Assembly (NCBI GenBank): GCA_002496845.1
Contig: DALQ01000055.1
Coordinates: forward strand, 1 to 24,967
Direction of reading: 5' to 3'
From: Euryarchaeota archaeon UBA495
GTDB taxonomy: Archaea; Thermoplasmatota; Poseidoniia; Poseidoniales; Poseidoniaceae
Length of the DNA: 24,967 nt
Shown: piece after piece, positions 1 through 7,212 of the stretch
Layout: each line of letters begins with the position of its first letter
Position numbering within the stretch: position 1 is the stretch's first letter
Made by a program: the position numbers and the translations under genes
The notes under the pieces: generated by a model
What the model was told of the DNA's origin: nothing
Databases searched by the model: none
The model's input: only the letters and a program-made list of their open reading frames with translations

Positions 1-197
1 GAGCCGCCCGTGATTTCGAGTTTGTAGCCGTTGAGTGCCGTTTCACCTTCGCCGACAAAGATGCCGTCGACGACATCGCCGATGCGCTTTCCGAGGAACT
101 GTGCGTGGTTGTTGCCGGAAATCGTCACGTTGTACGAGCGGCCGTTGTTGGCCGGGTTCGTGTCGTTAACGACGGCAATGAATTCTCCATCAGCCAT
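1..197 (-). CDS. rps6e: Ribosomal protein eS6, N-terminal part (runs off the window)
   Basis: The first 65 codons of a minus-strand gene are present and its 3' end lies beyond base 1. Translation from the ATG at 197 starts MADGEFIAVVND and ends in GYKLEITGG, the pattern that opens eS6 of the small ribosomal subunit in archaea and eukaryotes (a basic RNA-binding protein with a conserved GYKLxITGGSD stretch). The reading frame is unbroken. A GGTGAGG stretch sits just upstream of the ATG and a TATA-like element lies about 40 bases upstream. It is downstream of orc1/cdc6 on the same strand, but the 68-base gap with its own promoter suggests separate transcription. The identification rests on about half of the protein. 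Confidence 0.85.
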   Translation of the reverse strand, partial: MADGEFIAVVNDTNPANNGRSYNVTISGNNHAQFLGKRIGDVVDGIFVGEGETALNGYKLEITGG

Positions 198-233
198 AAG
201 CCTCACCAAGGTGCAGTCCGCCGACATGCGGCC

Positions 234-243
234 TCTATTTATG
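234..243 (-). promoter_or_regulatory. Probable TATA box of the eS6 gene
   Basis: Read on the minus strand this is CATAAATAGA, a good archaeal TATA-box match, centred about 42 bases before the eS6 start codon. A start site roughly 25 bases downstream would give a short leader carrying the GGTGAGG ribosome-binding sequence. It lies in the 68-base gap between the eS6 start and the orc1/cdc6 stop. Confidence 0.5.
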
Positions 244-265
244 CTCACCGGAGTCAAAACGGGCC

Positions 266-1483
266 TCAGCGCCGCCGCCTTGGCACGGCGTCTTCGATTC
301 TGGGGATGAGGTCCGCCGGCAAAACGGTGGGCATGGTCACGTGGGTGGTTCGGCCTCGCCCTGACCCGACAGGAGCCACCCGTGTGGCGACGAGTCCACG
401 TGCTTCGAGTTCCTTCACGATCTTCCAGATGGTGGTATGGCTGCGGGCATCGGCGTCGTGCTCTTCGCACACGACGGCGTAGAGTTGGTCGATGTCGCCG
501 CTGGTGATGTGGTCCGCACGTCGAAGACGCCGGGCGACGGCCAACAGCACCAGCAGTTGGTGGAGGTTCAATTCGTCCACCAAGCCGTCAGCGTGCGTGC
601 TGGGCAATTCTGTGGCGGCACGCTGCACGTCGTCGGCCCGCAATTCACGCCTTCCGTCGGATTCGGCGTTTCGCACGGCGGTGTCGAGCAATTCGATGGC
701 CGCACGTGCGTCGCCGTTGGCCGCTGCTGCTTCCGCGATCAAGTCGATGTGCGTGTCCTGCCATGAGCCGGGGCGCAAGGCCAACGCCGCACGTTGCTTC
801 GCAATGGCCGCCAATTCCTCGCGTTTGTAAGCGGGGATGCGGAGGTGGTTTGAGGCGCCAAGCCGGGAAATCACCGCGCCTTCCAGCACGTCGAGGATTT
901 GTTCCTGGCTGATGAGGATCAACGAGAGCGTGCCTTCCGAAGCGTCGTCTTCGTCGATGCGGAGGAGGTGGTAGAGGATGTCGTTGCCTGCACGCCGAAG
1001 GAGGTGGTCGACCTCGTCAAGCACCACGATGAGGTGGCCACGGCGGGCGGACACCAGGCGGCGAATGCTCGACAACAACTCGCCACTGGAGAGGCCCCGG
1101 TCTGGGTGTCGTTCGTCCATTTGCGCGACGATTTTGTGCATCACCTGCATCGTGGTGTTCTCGTTTCGGCAGTTGATGTGCGCCACCGCAATGTCACGCG
1201 TTCCGATGAGGTGACGGGCCACGTCGTCGCAGAACCGCCGAACGAGGCTGGTCTTTCCGCTGCCGACGGGTCCAGTGATCACCGCACGGCCGGAGCCGCT
1301 GGCGTGCCCAATGCTCGAGAAGCGACCCGCTAAGGCGCGTTGGAGGTCGTCCCGTGCCACGAGTTCCGTGGGCAGGTAATCGAACCCCAAGGGCGTTGGG
1401 TCGAGCAGGATGAGGCCTGCGCCGATGGCATCGAGGTAGTCCACCATAACGTAGCAACAACGACGACAGCCGTTCTTGAACAT
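266..1483 (-). CDS. cdc6: Orc1/Cdc6 replication initiator (AAA+ ATPase)
   Basis: This is an archaeal Orc1/Cdc6-family protein, which binds replication origins and helps load the MCM helicase. From the ATG at 1483 it has 405 residues, the usual size. Residues near 26-40 (FDYLPTELVARD) match the family's entry into the AAA+ domain. Walker A GPVGSGKT is at 71-78, Walker B VVLDEVD ends near 159, and sensor 1 follows near 187-191. A VISRL segment carries the arginine of the ATPase site near 207, and NGDARAAIELL is the sensor 2 helix. The last 100 residues look like the winged-helix DNA-binding domain. The ATG at 1447 is an alternative start that loses only a Cys/Arg-rich stretch; an upstream TTG at 1543 would overlap dph2. 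It follows dph2 by 10 bases, so the two are probably co-transcribed. I saw no origin repeats next to it. Confidence 0.92.
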   Translation of the reverse strand: MFKNGCRRCCYVMVDYLDAIGAGLILLDPTPLGFDYLPTELVARDDLQRALAGRFSSIGHASGSGRAVITGPVGSGKTSLVRRFCDDVARHLIGTRDIAVAHINCRNENTTMQVMHKIVAQMDERHPDRGLSSGELLSSIRRLVSARRGHLIVVLDEVDHLLRRAGNDILYHLLRIDEDDASEGTLSLILISQEQILDVLEGAVISRLGASNHLRIPAYKREELAAIAKQRAALALRPGSWQDTHIDLIAEAAAANGDARAAIELLDTAVRNAESDGRRELRADDVQRAATELPSTHADGLVDELNLHQLLVLLAVARRLRRADHITSGDIDQLYAVVCEEHDADARSHTTIWKIVKELEARGLVATRVAPVGSGRGRTTHVTMPTVLPADLIPRIEDAVPRRRR

Positions 1484-1493
1484 GCTCCCCCAA

Positions 1494-2600
1494 TCAGGGG
1501 ATTTCGTCGAAGCGGTATCCCTCGCCCCAATCCTTCTCGCCAAGGGTCACTTCAAGCTCAAAAGGCGTGATGAGCGGCTTGGCGTACTTCACGGCATCAT
1601 CGATGGCGATGCGTGGGCATGCGGTGTTCACGAACGCGTCAACCGGGTAGAAGTCGATGAGTTCGGGGCCAACGTGCTCGAGGGCGAGCAAGTAGCCCTT
1701 CTTGCCGTGACGTTCCAACATGCGCTTCATCCGAAGGGCAAGCGTACGGCGCATTTGACCAGGTTTCTCACCGATGAGGATGCCGTAGCGCTCAGCGTCT
1801 TGGCAGGCCATGATGAGGCCGAAGCGCTGACGGAGGATTCGTTCGATCCGTTGGAGCGACATTTCTGTGGCTTCACCGGTGTAAGGGTCCAACATCGCAA
1901 GCGGCTTGCCGGTGTGCAACACGAGGCCAATGGGGTGGAAGTCTCCGCTTCCGAGGAAGAGGTAGTGGCCAATGTCGTCGTCGTCACCTGAGTAATTGCA
2001 TCCGAGCACCTGTCCGGGGAAGGTCAGCCGGGCGCCGCCGAGGGGGACGGTGACGTCGAATCCGGCAGCCTCCAAGCGCTCACAGAAGGCAGGGAGCAGG
2101 TGGAGGTGCTGGATGGAGCCCACGAGGCCGAGTTTCACGTCAGTCAAGGCTGCAGTTCGACCCACGGCGTCAAGGAAGCGCTCTTGCGCCTCTTCTTCGG
2201 AGAGGGGAGCTTCGCCTCCGTTTTCCAGGCGTTTCTTTGCCCCTTCGCGGTGCGCATGGAGGATGGGAAGGACGGGTTGGATCTCAGGGTCGCCTTCGTA
2301 GGTGACGTCGATGAATTGGGTGGGCATGCCAGAATCGATGTTCATCTGTGAATGGCCCATGTGGGCGACCAGTTCGACGCCCATCATCTGCATCTTGTCG
2401 TGCACGAGGTCGCACGCGCCGTAGCATGGATCTGCTGCGAGCACCACTTTGGCGCTCGTGTCGGTTTCGATGGTGTCCATCATTTCCAGCGCCTGCATCT
2501 TCAGGCCCTCGGGCACTTGCAGGGCGATGAGGCGATGATCGCCGTCTTTGATGCGCGTCATCAACTCCTCGAGTTGGAAATCATGACGGTTGAGGTCCAT
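1494..2600 (-). CDS. dph2: Diphthamide biosynthesis enzyme Dph2 (radical-SAM-like, 4Fe-4S)
   Basis: The archaeal Dph2 homodimer transfers a 3-amino-3-carboxypropyl group from S-adenosylmethionine to a histidine of translation elongation factor 2, the first step of diphthamide formation. The 368-residue length fits. Three cysteines in the family's spacing are visible: C59 in ADPCYGACD, C201 in VLGCNYS, and C328 in NTACPRIAIDD. They correspond to the three iron-sulfur cluster ligands of archaeal Dph2. The N-terminal RLIALQVPEGLK motif is also typical. The ATG at 2600 follows a GGGAG sequence. The gene lies 34 bases after hpt and 10 bases before orc1/cdc6, all on one strand, which suggests a housekeeping operon. 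Confidence 0.93.
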   Translation of the reverse strand: MDLNRHDFQLEELMTRIKDGDHRLIALQVPEGLKMQALEMMDTIETDTSAKVVLAADPCYGACDLVHDKMQMMGVELVAHMGHSQMNIDSGMPTQFIDVTYEGDPEIQPVLPILHAHREGAKKRLENGGEAPLSEEEAQERFLDAVGRTAALTDVKLGLVGSIQHLHLLPAFCERLEAAGFDVTVPLGGARLTFPGQVLGCNYSGDDDDIGHYLFLGSGDFHPIGLVLHTGKPLAMLDPYTGEATEMSLQRIERILRQRFGLIMACQDAERYGILIGEKPGQMRRTLALRMKRMLERHGKKGYLLALEHVGPELIDFYPVDAFVNTACPRIAIDDAVKYAKPLITPFELEVTLGEKDWGEGYRFDEIP

Positions 2601-2634
2601 GGCGCTCCCAGTGGTCCGTCAGGCCGTCCCGTTT

Positions 2635-3222
2635 TCAAGCCATGCTCGTCGCAGGGCGCGTCACGACCCGGCCGTCCACCACGTCCACGGCGATGAGGGC
2701 AGAGAGGTCCAACTCGGGTTCCTCGTGGTGCAAATCGGCCATTCCGGGGCCTTTCTCGACGACGATGACGACCTGAGCGACTTCGGCACCGCACCTGCGG
2801 ATGCCGTCGATGACGGCTCGGAGCGTGCCTCCTGTGGACAACACATCGTCGACGATCAGCACACGTTCGCCGGGGCGAACGTCGTTGAGGTACATCGCTC
2901 CCTTGGAGTAGCCTGTGCTTTGGTCCACGACCACCTCGCCCTCGAGCCCATAGGCTCGCTTTCGGGCGACGACCAACGGTCGGTCATGATGCACCGCTAA
3001 GGGAGCGGTCAACGGCAATCCCATGGCTTCGATGCCAAGGATCAGGTCGACGTCGGGCCACGAAACCCTGCCTCCAATGAGTTCGACAATGGCCGACAAG
3101 ACGTCCCCGTCAAGGCGGGGCACGCCGTCGGTGACGGGGTGAACGAAGTACGGGTACCCGTCTTTCCAGACGATGGGTGCTGCTTCAAGCGACGCTCGAA
3201 GGCGTTGCATTGCGTCGTCCAT
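2635..3222 (-). CDS. hpt: Archaeal-type hypoxanthine/adenine phosphoribosyltransferase
   Basis: A 195-residue purine phosphoribosyltransferase that joins a free purine base to PRPP to form a nucleotide (purine salvage, cytosol). The PRPP-binding signature VLIVDDVLSTGGT lies at about residues 121-133. The N-terminal YFVHPVTDGVP, central GIEAMGLPLTAPLA and VVDQSTGYSKGAMYLND segments match the archaeal Hpt group rather than bacterial Apt. The substrate could be hypoxanthine, guanine or adenine; archaeal members differ and sequence alone does not settle it. The ATG at 3222 starts the natural domain. It is 35 bases downstream of the GcvH-like gene and leads into dph2. A short inverted repeat lies just before its start. 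Confidence 0.88.
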   Translation of the reverse strand: MDDAMQRLRASLEAAPIVWKDGYPYFVHPVTDGVPRLDGDVLSAIVELIGGRVSWPDVDLILGIEAMGLPLTAPLAVHHDRPLVVARKRAYGLEGEVVVDQSTGYSKGAMYLNDVRPGERVLIVDDVLSTGGTLRAVIDGIRRCGAEVAQVVIVVEKGPGMADLHHEEPELDLSALIAVDVVDGRVVTRPATSMA

Positions 3223-3232
3223 GCGTTTGGCT

Positions 3233-3246
3233 GGCCCAGATGGGCC
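3233..3246. repeat. Short inverted repeat upstream of hpt
   Basis: GGCCCA-GA-TGGGCC is a perfect 6-base inverted repeat with a 2-base centre, 11 to 24 bases before the hpt start codon and just after the GcvH-like stop. The loop is too small for a good hairpin, so if functional it would more likely be a protein-binding site. It could also be chance in GC-rich DNA. Confidence 0.25.
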
Positions 3247-3257
3247 TTAGCCTTGGC

Positions 3258-3662
3258 TCACGCCTCTTGGAGGAATTCGATGTATTCGTCTGCCTCGAGC
3301 AGCGCATCATCGGCGTCCTCGTGGGGTTCGATGATGAGCACCCACCCGTTGTCGTAGGGTGAATCGTTGATGGTCTCCGGGGTGCTTTCGAGTTCGCCGT
3401 TCACCTCGGTCACCCGAAGGGAGAACGGGGAGGTGAATCGGAGCGCGTCGTACTCCGTGCGGACGGAGAAAAGCACGTCGCCTTCGCCGATTTCCTGGCC
3501 TTGGTCTGGCAGGTTCACGCGAAGCACAGCGCCGGCATCGGCCAGCAAGAACTCGCTGATGCCGATCATCACCCGTTCGTCCTTGACGTCGTGGAACCAC
3601 AGGTGGGCGTTCGAATAGCGGCGGTTGTGTGCGATGGTGAACTCGATGTCCTCCTCGTCCAT
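3258..3662 (-). CDS. GcvH-like protein lacking the lipoyl-lysine
   Basis: A 134-residue protein that aligns along its whole length with the glycine cleavage H protein: RYSNAHLWF near the start, VMIGISEFLLADAGAVLRVNLPDQG in the middle, and the C-terminal INDSPYDNGW. True H proteins carry lipoate on a lysine in the hairpin before the SP of the second half (ESVKAASDIYSP type). Here the ungapped alignment gives RTEYDALRFTSP, so the lysine position is Tyr71 and no nearby lysine can replace it. It is therefore unlikely to shuttle aminomethyl groups. A structural or lipoate-handling role is possible but unknown. The ATG at 3662 is preferred because farther upstream the frame runs into the acyl-CoA dehydrogenase gene on the other strand. 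It is divergent from that gene and precedes hpt. Confidence 0.82.
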   Translation of the reverse strand: MDEEDIEFTIAHNRRYSNAHLWFHDVKDERVMIGISEFLLADAGAVLRVNLPDQGQEIGEGDVLFSVRTEYDALRFTSPFSLRVTEVNGELESTPETINDSPYDNGWVLIIEPHEDADDALLEADEYIEFLQEA

Positions 3663-3765
3663 ATCGCCGCGTTCAAGACGCGGTATTTGAATGCCTCCAA
3701 AGCAGCCGTCAGGGCCGGGCACATGCTTGAAGAGCCGGAGTCCTGTGGTCTGGACGGGTGAGACG
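3663..3765. promoter_or_regulatory. Divergent intergenic region between the GcvH-like gene and the acyl-CoA dehydrogenase gene
   Basis: About 100 bases separate two divergent starts, so promoters for both must lie here or inside the genes. The only AT-rich patch is near 3683-3691 (GTATTTGAA on plus, TTCAAATAC on minus). It sits 21-29 bases before the GcvH-like ATG and could be its TATA element. I see no clear TATA box for the plus-strand gene. Confidence 0.3.
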
Positions 3766-4935
3766 GTGGACTTCCTCGAAAGCGATGAGAACGAAATGAT
3801 TCGTGAAATGGTGCGTGACTTTGCGGAGTCCGTGTTGGCCCCAACCGCAGAGTCACGGGACCACGAACAGCGACCTCCGGTCGAGGAATGGCAAGCCTTT
3901 CTCGAACTCGGTCTCCAGGGCGTGACGATTCCTGACGCATACGGCGGAGCCAAGCTGAACGACATCGCTGAGGCGATTATCGTGGAGGAACTTGCGCGCG
4001 TTGATCCCTCCTTTGCCGTGATGTTTTGCGTCCACGTCGGACTCTGTGCGATGACCATCAACCTCCATGGGACGGAAGAACAGAAGCAGGCCTACCTCCC
4101 ACGGCTCGCCGCAGGCGAAGTCGGTGCTTACTCCCTCAGTGAAGCCGGGGCCGGAACCGATGCAGCGGCCATGGGTTGCCGCGCCAAGTTGAGCGACGAC
4201 GGCACGCATTACCTGCTGAACGGCGAGAAGATGTGGGTCACCAACGGAGTGCAAGCCGGCATCTATGTGCTGTTTGCAAAGGACGTGGATCATCCCGACT
4301 TCGGCGTCAAAAAGCACGGCGGCACCACCGCGTTCATCGTTGAGCAGGCCTTTGAAGGCCTCACCGTTGGAAAGAAGGAAGACAAACTCGGCATTCGGTC
4401 CTCGGACACCTGCACCCTCGTTTTGGAAGACTGCAAGGTGCCTGTGGCCAACGTCCTCAAGGGCGCTGGCAACGGTTTCCCCATCGCCATGAACGCCTTG
4501 GACAACAGCCGCATTGGCATCGCCGCCCAAGCCCTTGGCATCGCCCAAGGCGCCTACGAGGCCGCCCTGAAGTACGCCCATGAGCGCGAAACCTTCGGCA
4601 AGCCCATCGTGGCTCATCAGATGATCACGGCCTACCTGTCCGACATGGCGACGCAAATCGACGCGGCCCGTTTGTTGGTCTACCGTGCTGCGTGGGCGAA
4701 AGAGCATCATTACGAAGCCGGCGGTCCGCGCCACAGCAAGGAGGCAAGCATGGCGAAGCTCTTCGCCGGTGACACCGCCATGTGGGTGACCGAACGTGCC
4801 ATTCAGGTGCTCGGTGGATACGGTTACACGAAGGAATTCCCCGTTGAACGCTTCTTCCGTGACGCCAAAATCACCCAAATCTACGAGGGGACGCAGGAAG
4901 TCCAACGCCTTGTCATCGCTCGAGCGTTGCGCTGA
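3766..4935 (+). CDS. Acyl-CoA dehydrogenase (FAD-dependent)
   Basis: This 389-residue flavoenzyme oxidises acyl-CoA to trans-2-enoyl-CoA and passes electrons to an electron-transfer flavoprotein, the first step of fatty-acid or branched acyl-CoA oxidation. The sequence shows YSLSEAGAGTDAAAM and KMWVTNG of the FAD/substrate middle domain, GIAAQALGIAQGAYE opening the C-terminal helical domain, and AIQVLGGYGYTKEFPVER. The catalytic base is predicted as Glu374 in IYEGTQEVQRL, the position used by short/medium-chain and butyryl-type enzymes. Chain-length preference cannot be read from sequence. The GTG at 3766 is chosen because VDFLESDENEMIRE matches the family's N-terminus. An ATG at 3691 would add 25 residues of low-quality sequence. 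Its stop abuts the next gene's stop with no gap. Confidence 0.93.
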   Translation: MDFLESDENEMIREMVRDFAESVLAPTAESRDHEQRPPVEEWQAFLELGLQGVTIPDAYGGAKLNDIAEAIIVEELARVDPSFAVMFCVHVGLCAMTINLHGTEEQKQAYLPRLAAGEVGAYSLSEAGAGTDAAAMGCRAKLSDDGTHYLLNGEKMWVTNGVQAGIYVLFAKDVDHPDFGVKKHGGTTAFIVEQAFEGLTVGKKEDKLGIRSSDTCTLVLEDCKVPVANVLKGAGNGFPIAMNALDNSRIGIAAQALGIAQGAYEAALKYAHERETFGKPIVAHQMITAYLSDMATQIDAARLLVYRAAWAKEHHYEAGGPRHSKEASMAKLFAGDTAMWVTERAIQVLGGYGYTKEFPVERFFRDAKITQIYEGTQEVQRLVIARALR

Positions 4936-5856
4936 TCACGCAAGCCGGAAGACGGCACGCGAAAGCCCGCGGTTCCAACCGTGGAGCGTGGCATGATGAT
5001 CCACAAAGCGAAGATCGCTGGACGCTGAACTTGGGACCTGAAGATCCACCTCGCCGAGCAGGGTGCTGACGGTCAAGGTGCGTCCGTCACGCCATCCTGC
5101 TTCTCCGAGCAGGGTCGCTTTGTGCTCTTTGACCGTCCCCGAGATGTGGAAGGCCTGGGTGTTGGCGTCGACGATGGCTTGGATTTCATCGCCCCGGAGG
5201 TTCTGGCCGAAGGCGTCCAGAAGGCCTTCGAGCGACCCCTGGGTCGCGGCTACTGGCGTAATTGGTCGAGGGACGGGTTGGGTGTCCACTTGCTTGGGGC
5301 GGACGGGTTCTTCCACGACCGGCTTCTGTTCTGGTTCAACTTCGACAGGAGAGATCACCACAGGTTCGGGGGTGGGGAGGGGCGTGAGTTCAGGCAAGGG
5401 CTCAGGCTCGGCTTCTGGCTGTTCCACTTCGAGCAGATGCGGGGGGACGTCGAGTCCTCGGTCGTTCGCCCACGTCCAGACTTCCGTGTTGGACAGCAGG
5501 CCATCGCCGTCCGCGTCCATGGAGGTCATCAACAGTTCCAGAACCCAACTTGGTGGTGCGTGGCCTGTGGTGCGCTGGACGACGTTGGACAGATCGTCGA
5601 TCTCGACAAAGCCACCCCGTGCGCGAAGCATCTCGTCGATGGTTTCCATCGGCATCTCGCTTCTGGAAATCCACGTGACAAAGCCGTCCTCGATGGACGG
5701 CAGCCGCTCGATGACGTCGTTGTTGACGCCCTTCGCGCGGAGGGCTTCTGTTGCACGTTGTCGCGCGAGATTGACCACAGCGGTCCGGACCATGCCCTCA
5801 GAAGAAAGGGGTCTTGATTTGAAGGTGTGGCCGTATGAGGTCAGAGTTTCGGCCAC
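4936..5856 (-). CDS. Uncharacterised protein with an EF-hand loop and Pro/Glu-rich linker
   Basis: I do not recognise the family. Residues 114-125 (DADGDGLLSNTE) form a complete canonical EF-hand calcium-binding loop with acidic residues at positions 1, 3, 5 and 12. Before it is a roughly 110-residue helical region. After it is a 70-residue linker rich in proline, glutamate and valine (about 139-208), then a C-terminal domain of about 95 residues with alternating hydrophobic positions suggesting a beta fold. There is no signal peptide or membrane segment, so it is probably cytosolic. From the GTG at 5856 it overlaps the end of the CCA gene by 16 bases. An ATG at 5793 preceded by GAGGG is a good alternative start and would shorten the protein by 21 residues. 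It probably shares a transcript with the CCA gene. The stop is shared edge to edge with the acyl-CoA dehydrogenase. Confidence 0.75.
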   Translation of the reverse strand: MAETLTSYGHTFKSRPLSSEGMVRTAVVNLARQRATEALRAKGVNNDVIERLPSIEDGFVTWISRSEMPMETIDEMLRARGGFVEIDDLSNVVQRTTGHAPPSWVLELLMTSMDADGDGLLSNTEVWTWANDRGLDVPPHLLEVEQPEAEPEPLPELTPLPTPEPVVISPVEVEPEQKPVVEEPVRPKQVDTQPVPRPITPVAATQGSLEGLLDAFGQNLRGDEIQAIVDANTQAFHISGTVKEHKATLLGEAGWRDGRTLTVSTLLGEVDLQVPSSASSDLRFVDHHATLHGWNRGLSRAVFRLA

Positions 5857-7157
5857 GACAGGTCATGGTGTTCCCAAGGCAGCCTGCAAAGGAGGTTCAT
5901 CATGTCCTCTTGGCGTGACAGGTCACGTTCGACTTGCAGATAATGCAACCACGCTTTCAGTCCCCCGAGGTGGGGGCCATGTGGGACGCCGGTGGCTTGC
6001 ATGATGCTGTGCCCGTCCAACAGGGGTTCGTGGACCCGGGCAGGGGGTGTGCTGGCCACAAGGTCCTGAGCATCCGTCCATCCCCGGCTTGCGCCGAGGC
6101 CTTCGAGGGCGCGGGTCATGCGCAGCATGACTTCGACGTCCTCCCCCCATCGGTACCGCAACACGCGAACGTCTCGAGCGGCCTTTGGAGGTGATGCACG
6201 CAGGCCGGCGACCAAGCGCCGGACGCGTTGCACCACACGCTTTGGAGCGGTGAGGGCGCGCAAAATCACTTCCACTTCGGGGCCGGTTTGATCGGACAAC
6301 AGCATCGCCAAGCGTTCCTCCCCGCGCCCACGTTCGCCGTGGAATGCATCCAGTCCGGCGGCTGCTGGGTGGCGGTCCACCAGGAGGTCTTGCAAGACAC
6401 CGTCCTCATGCATCAACGTCAGTGCATGATCGGCGAGCGGTGCATCAAGCAGCCGGGAGAGCTCTCCCCACACGCGCTCAGCGGGGATGTTGGCAAGGCC
6501 TGTTGCTCGGTGCGCGAGGGCGGTGCGCAATGGTCCGTCGATGCTCCACTTTCGGTGGTGCGGTGGAGGGCTGGCTGCGAATCTATAGACGCGCAAGACC
6601 CGCAAAGCGTCCTCTTCCAGCCGGGCATCTGCTTTCCCGACGGCTCGAAGGCGCCCTGCCCGGAGGTCCGTCCGTCCACCATGGAGATCGATCAGTCCGC
6701 GGGACCTCAGGTCGATGGCCATCGCGTTGATCGTCAGGTCACGGCGGGCCACATCGAGGGCGATGTCGGTGACCATCTCGACGCCTTCGGGTCGGCGTCC
6801 GTCGACGTACGTGCCGTCGATGCGCAGCGTGGTTGCTTGGAAGGGCTCCACCGCTCCGCTTGCCTTCAGCGTCACCGTTCCGAAAGCGGAACCAGTGTCA
6901 ATGGCCATGTCGCCAAAACCTTCGAGCATCACAGCGGGTTCAACGTCCACCGCCAAATCGACGTCGTGAGGCGCCCGGTCACGGTCCGCAAACACGTCGC
7001 GGACGCATCCGCCGACCAACCACACGTTCGAGCCAAGGGCATGCAGTTTCCCCACCACTTCCTGAAGACCGTCTTGGGCGGCCAGCAGTTCGTTGAGCCA
7101 TGCCTCCACATGAGGCGGCAGAGGCGATGGAATGGCCTGCCCCTCTGCACCGGCCAT
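5841..7157 (-). CDS. cca: CCA tRNA nucleotidyltransferase, class II (bacterial type)
   Basis: A 438-residue polymerase that would build or repair the 3' CCA end of tRNAs. Class II features are in order: LVGGCVRD (47-54) with the metal-binding DVD at 65-67, RRDLTINAMAI (138-148), and RLEEDALRVLRVYRFA (179-194). A helical neck/body follows that includes NIPAERVWGELSRLL. No HD domain is apparent. This is the bacterial/eukaryotic layout; archaeal CCA enzymes normally belong to class I, so the gene was probably acquired from bacteria. A poly(A) polymerase role is the alternative, as the two share this architecture. The ATG at 7157 is preceded by AAGGA with good spacing; in-frame codons farther upstream give unlikely protein sequence. 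It is divergent from the ParB-like gene. Confidence 0.86.
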   Translation of the reverse strand: MAGAEGQAIPSPLPPHVEAWLNELLAAQDGLQEVVGKLHALGSNVWLVGGCVRDVFADRDRAPHDVDLAVDVEPAVMLEGFGDMAIDTGSAFGTVTLKASGAVEPFQATTLRIDGTYVDGRRPEGVEMVTDIALDVARRDLTINAMAIDLRSRGLIDLHGGRTDLRAGRLRAVGKADARLEEDALRVLRVYRFAASPPPHHRKWSIDGPLRTALAHRATGLANIPAERVWGELSRLLDAPLADHALTLMHEDGVLQDLLVDRHPAAAGLDAFHGERGRGEERLAMLLSDQTGPEVEVILRALTAPKRVVQRVRRLVAGLRASPPKAARDVRVLRYRWGEDVEVMLRMTRALEGLGASRGWTDAQDLVASTPPARVHEPLLDGHSIMQATGVPHGPHLGGLKAWLHYLQVERDLSRQEDMMNLLCRLPWEHHDLSWPKL

Positions 7158-7178
7158 GTCCGGTCCTTCCCCGGCTCG

Positions 7179-7190
7179 ACATATCCTTAT
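7179..7190. promoter_or_regulatory. AT-rich core of the cca / ParB-like divergent promoter
   Basis: The 55-base gap between the two divergent starts has one AT-rich stretch, ACATATCCTTAT. It lies about 27 bases from the cca ATG on one side and about 28 bases from the ParB-like GTG on the other, the TATA-to-start distance expected for archaeal transcripts with little or no leader. One element could serve both directions. Confidence 0.35.
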
Positions 7191-7212
7191 CGCACCGGAC
7201 CGAGGGCATGGC

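Noticed and set aside
198..265. Possible replication origin next to orc1/cdc6
   Set aside because: No repeated origin-box-like sequences or long AT-rich tract here or in the other gaps near the gene.
1484..1543. Extended N-terminus of Orc1/Cdc6 from a TTG at 1543
   Set aside because: It would overlap the dph2 coding end by 50 bases and adds no family-like sequence; ATGs at 1483 and 1447 are better.
3663..4061. Extended N-terminus of the GcvH-like gene
   Set aside because: The added residues are antisense to the acyl-CoA dehydrogenase start and are serine-rich shadow sequence.
3853..4905. 350-codon open frame antisense to the acyl-CoA dehydrogenase
   Set aside because: Shadow frame of a well-supported gene in GC-rich DNA; no recognisable domain.
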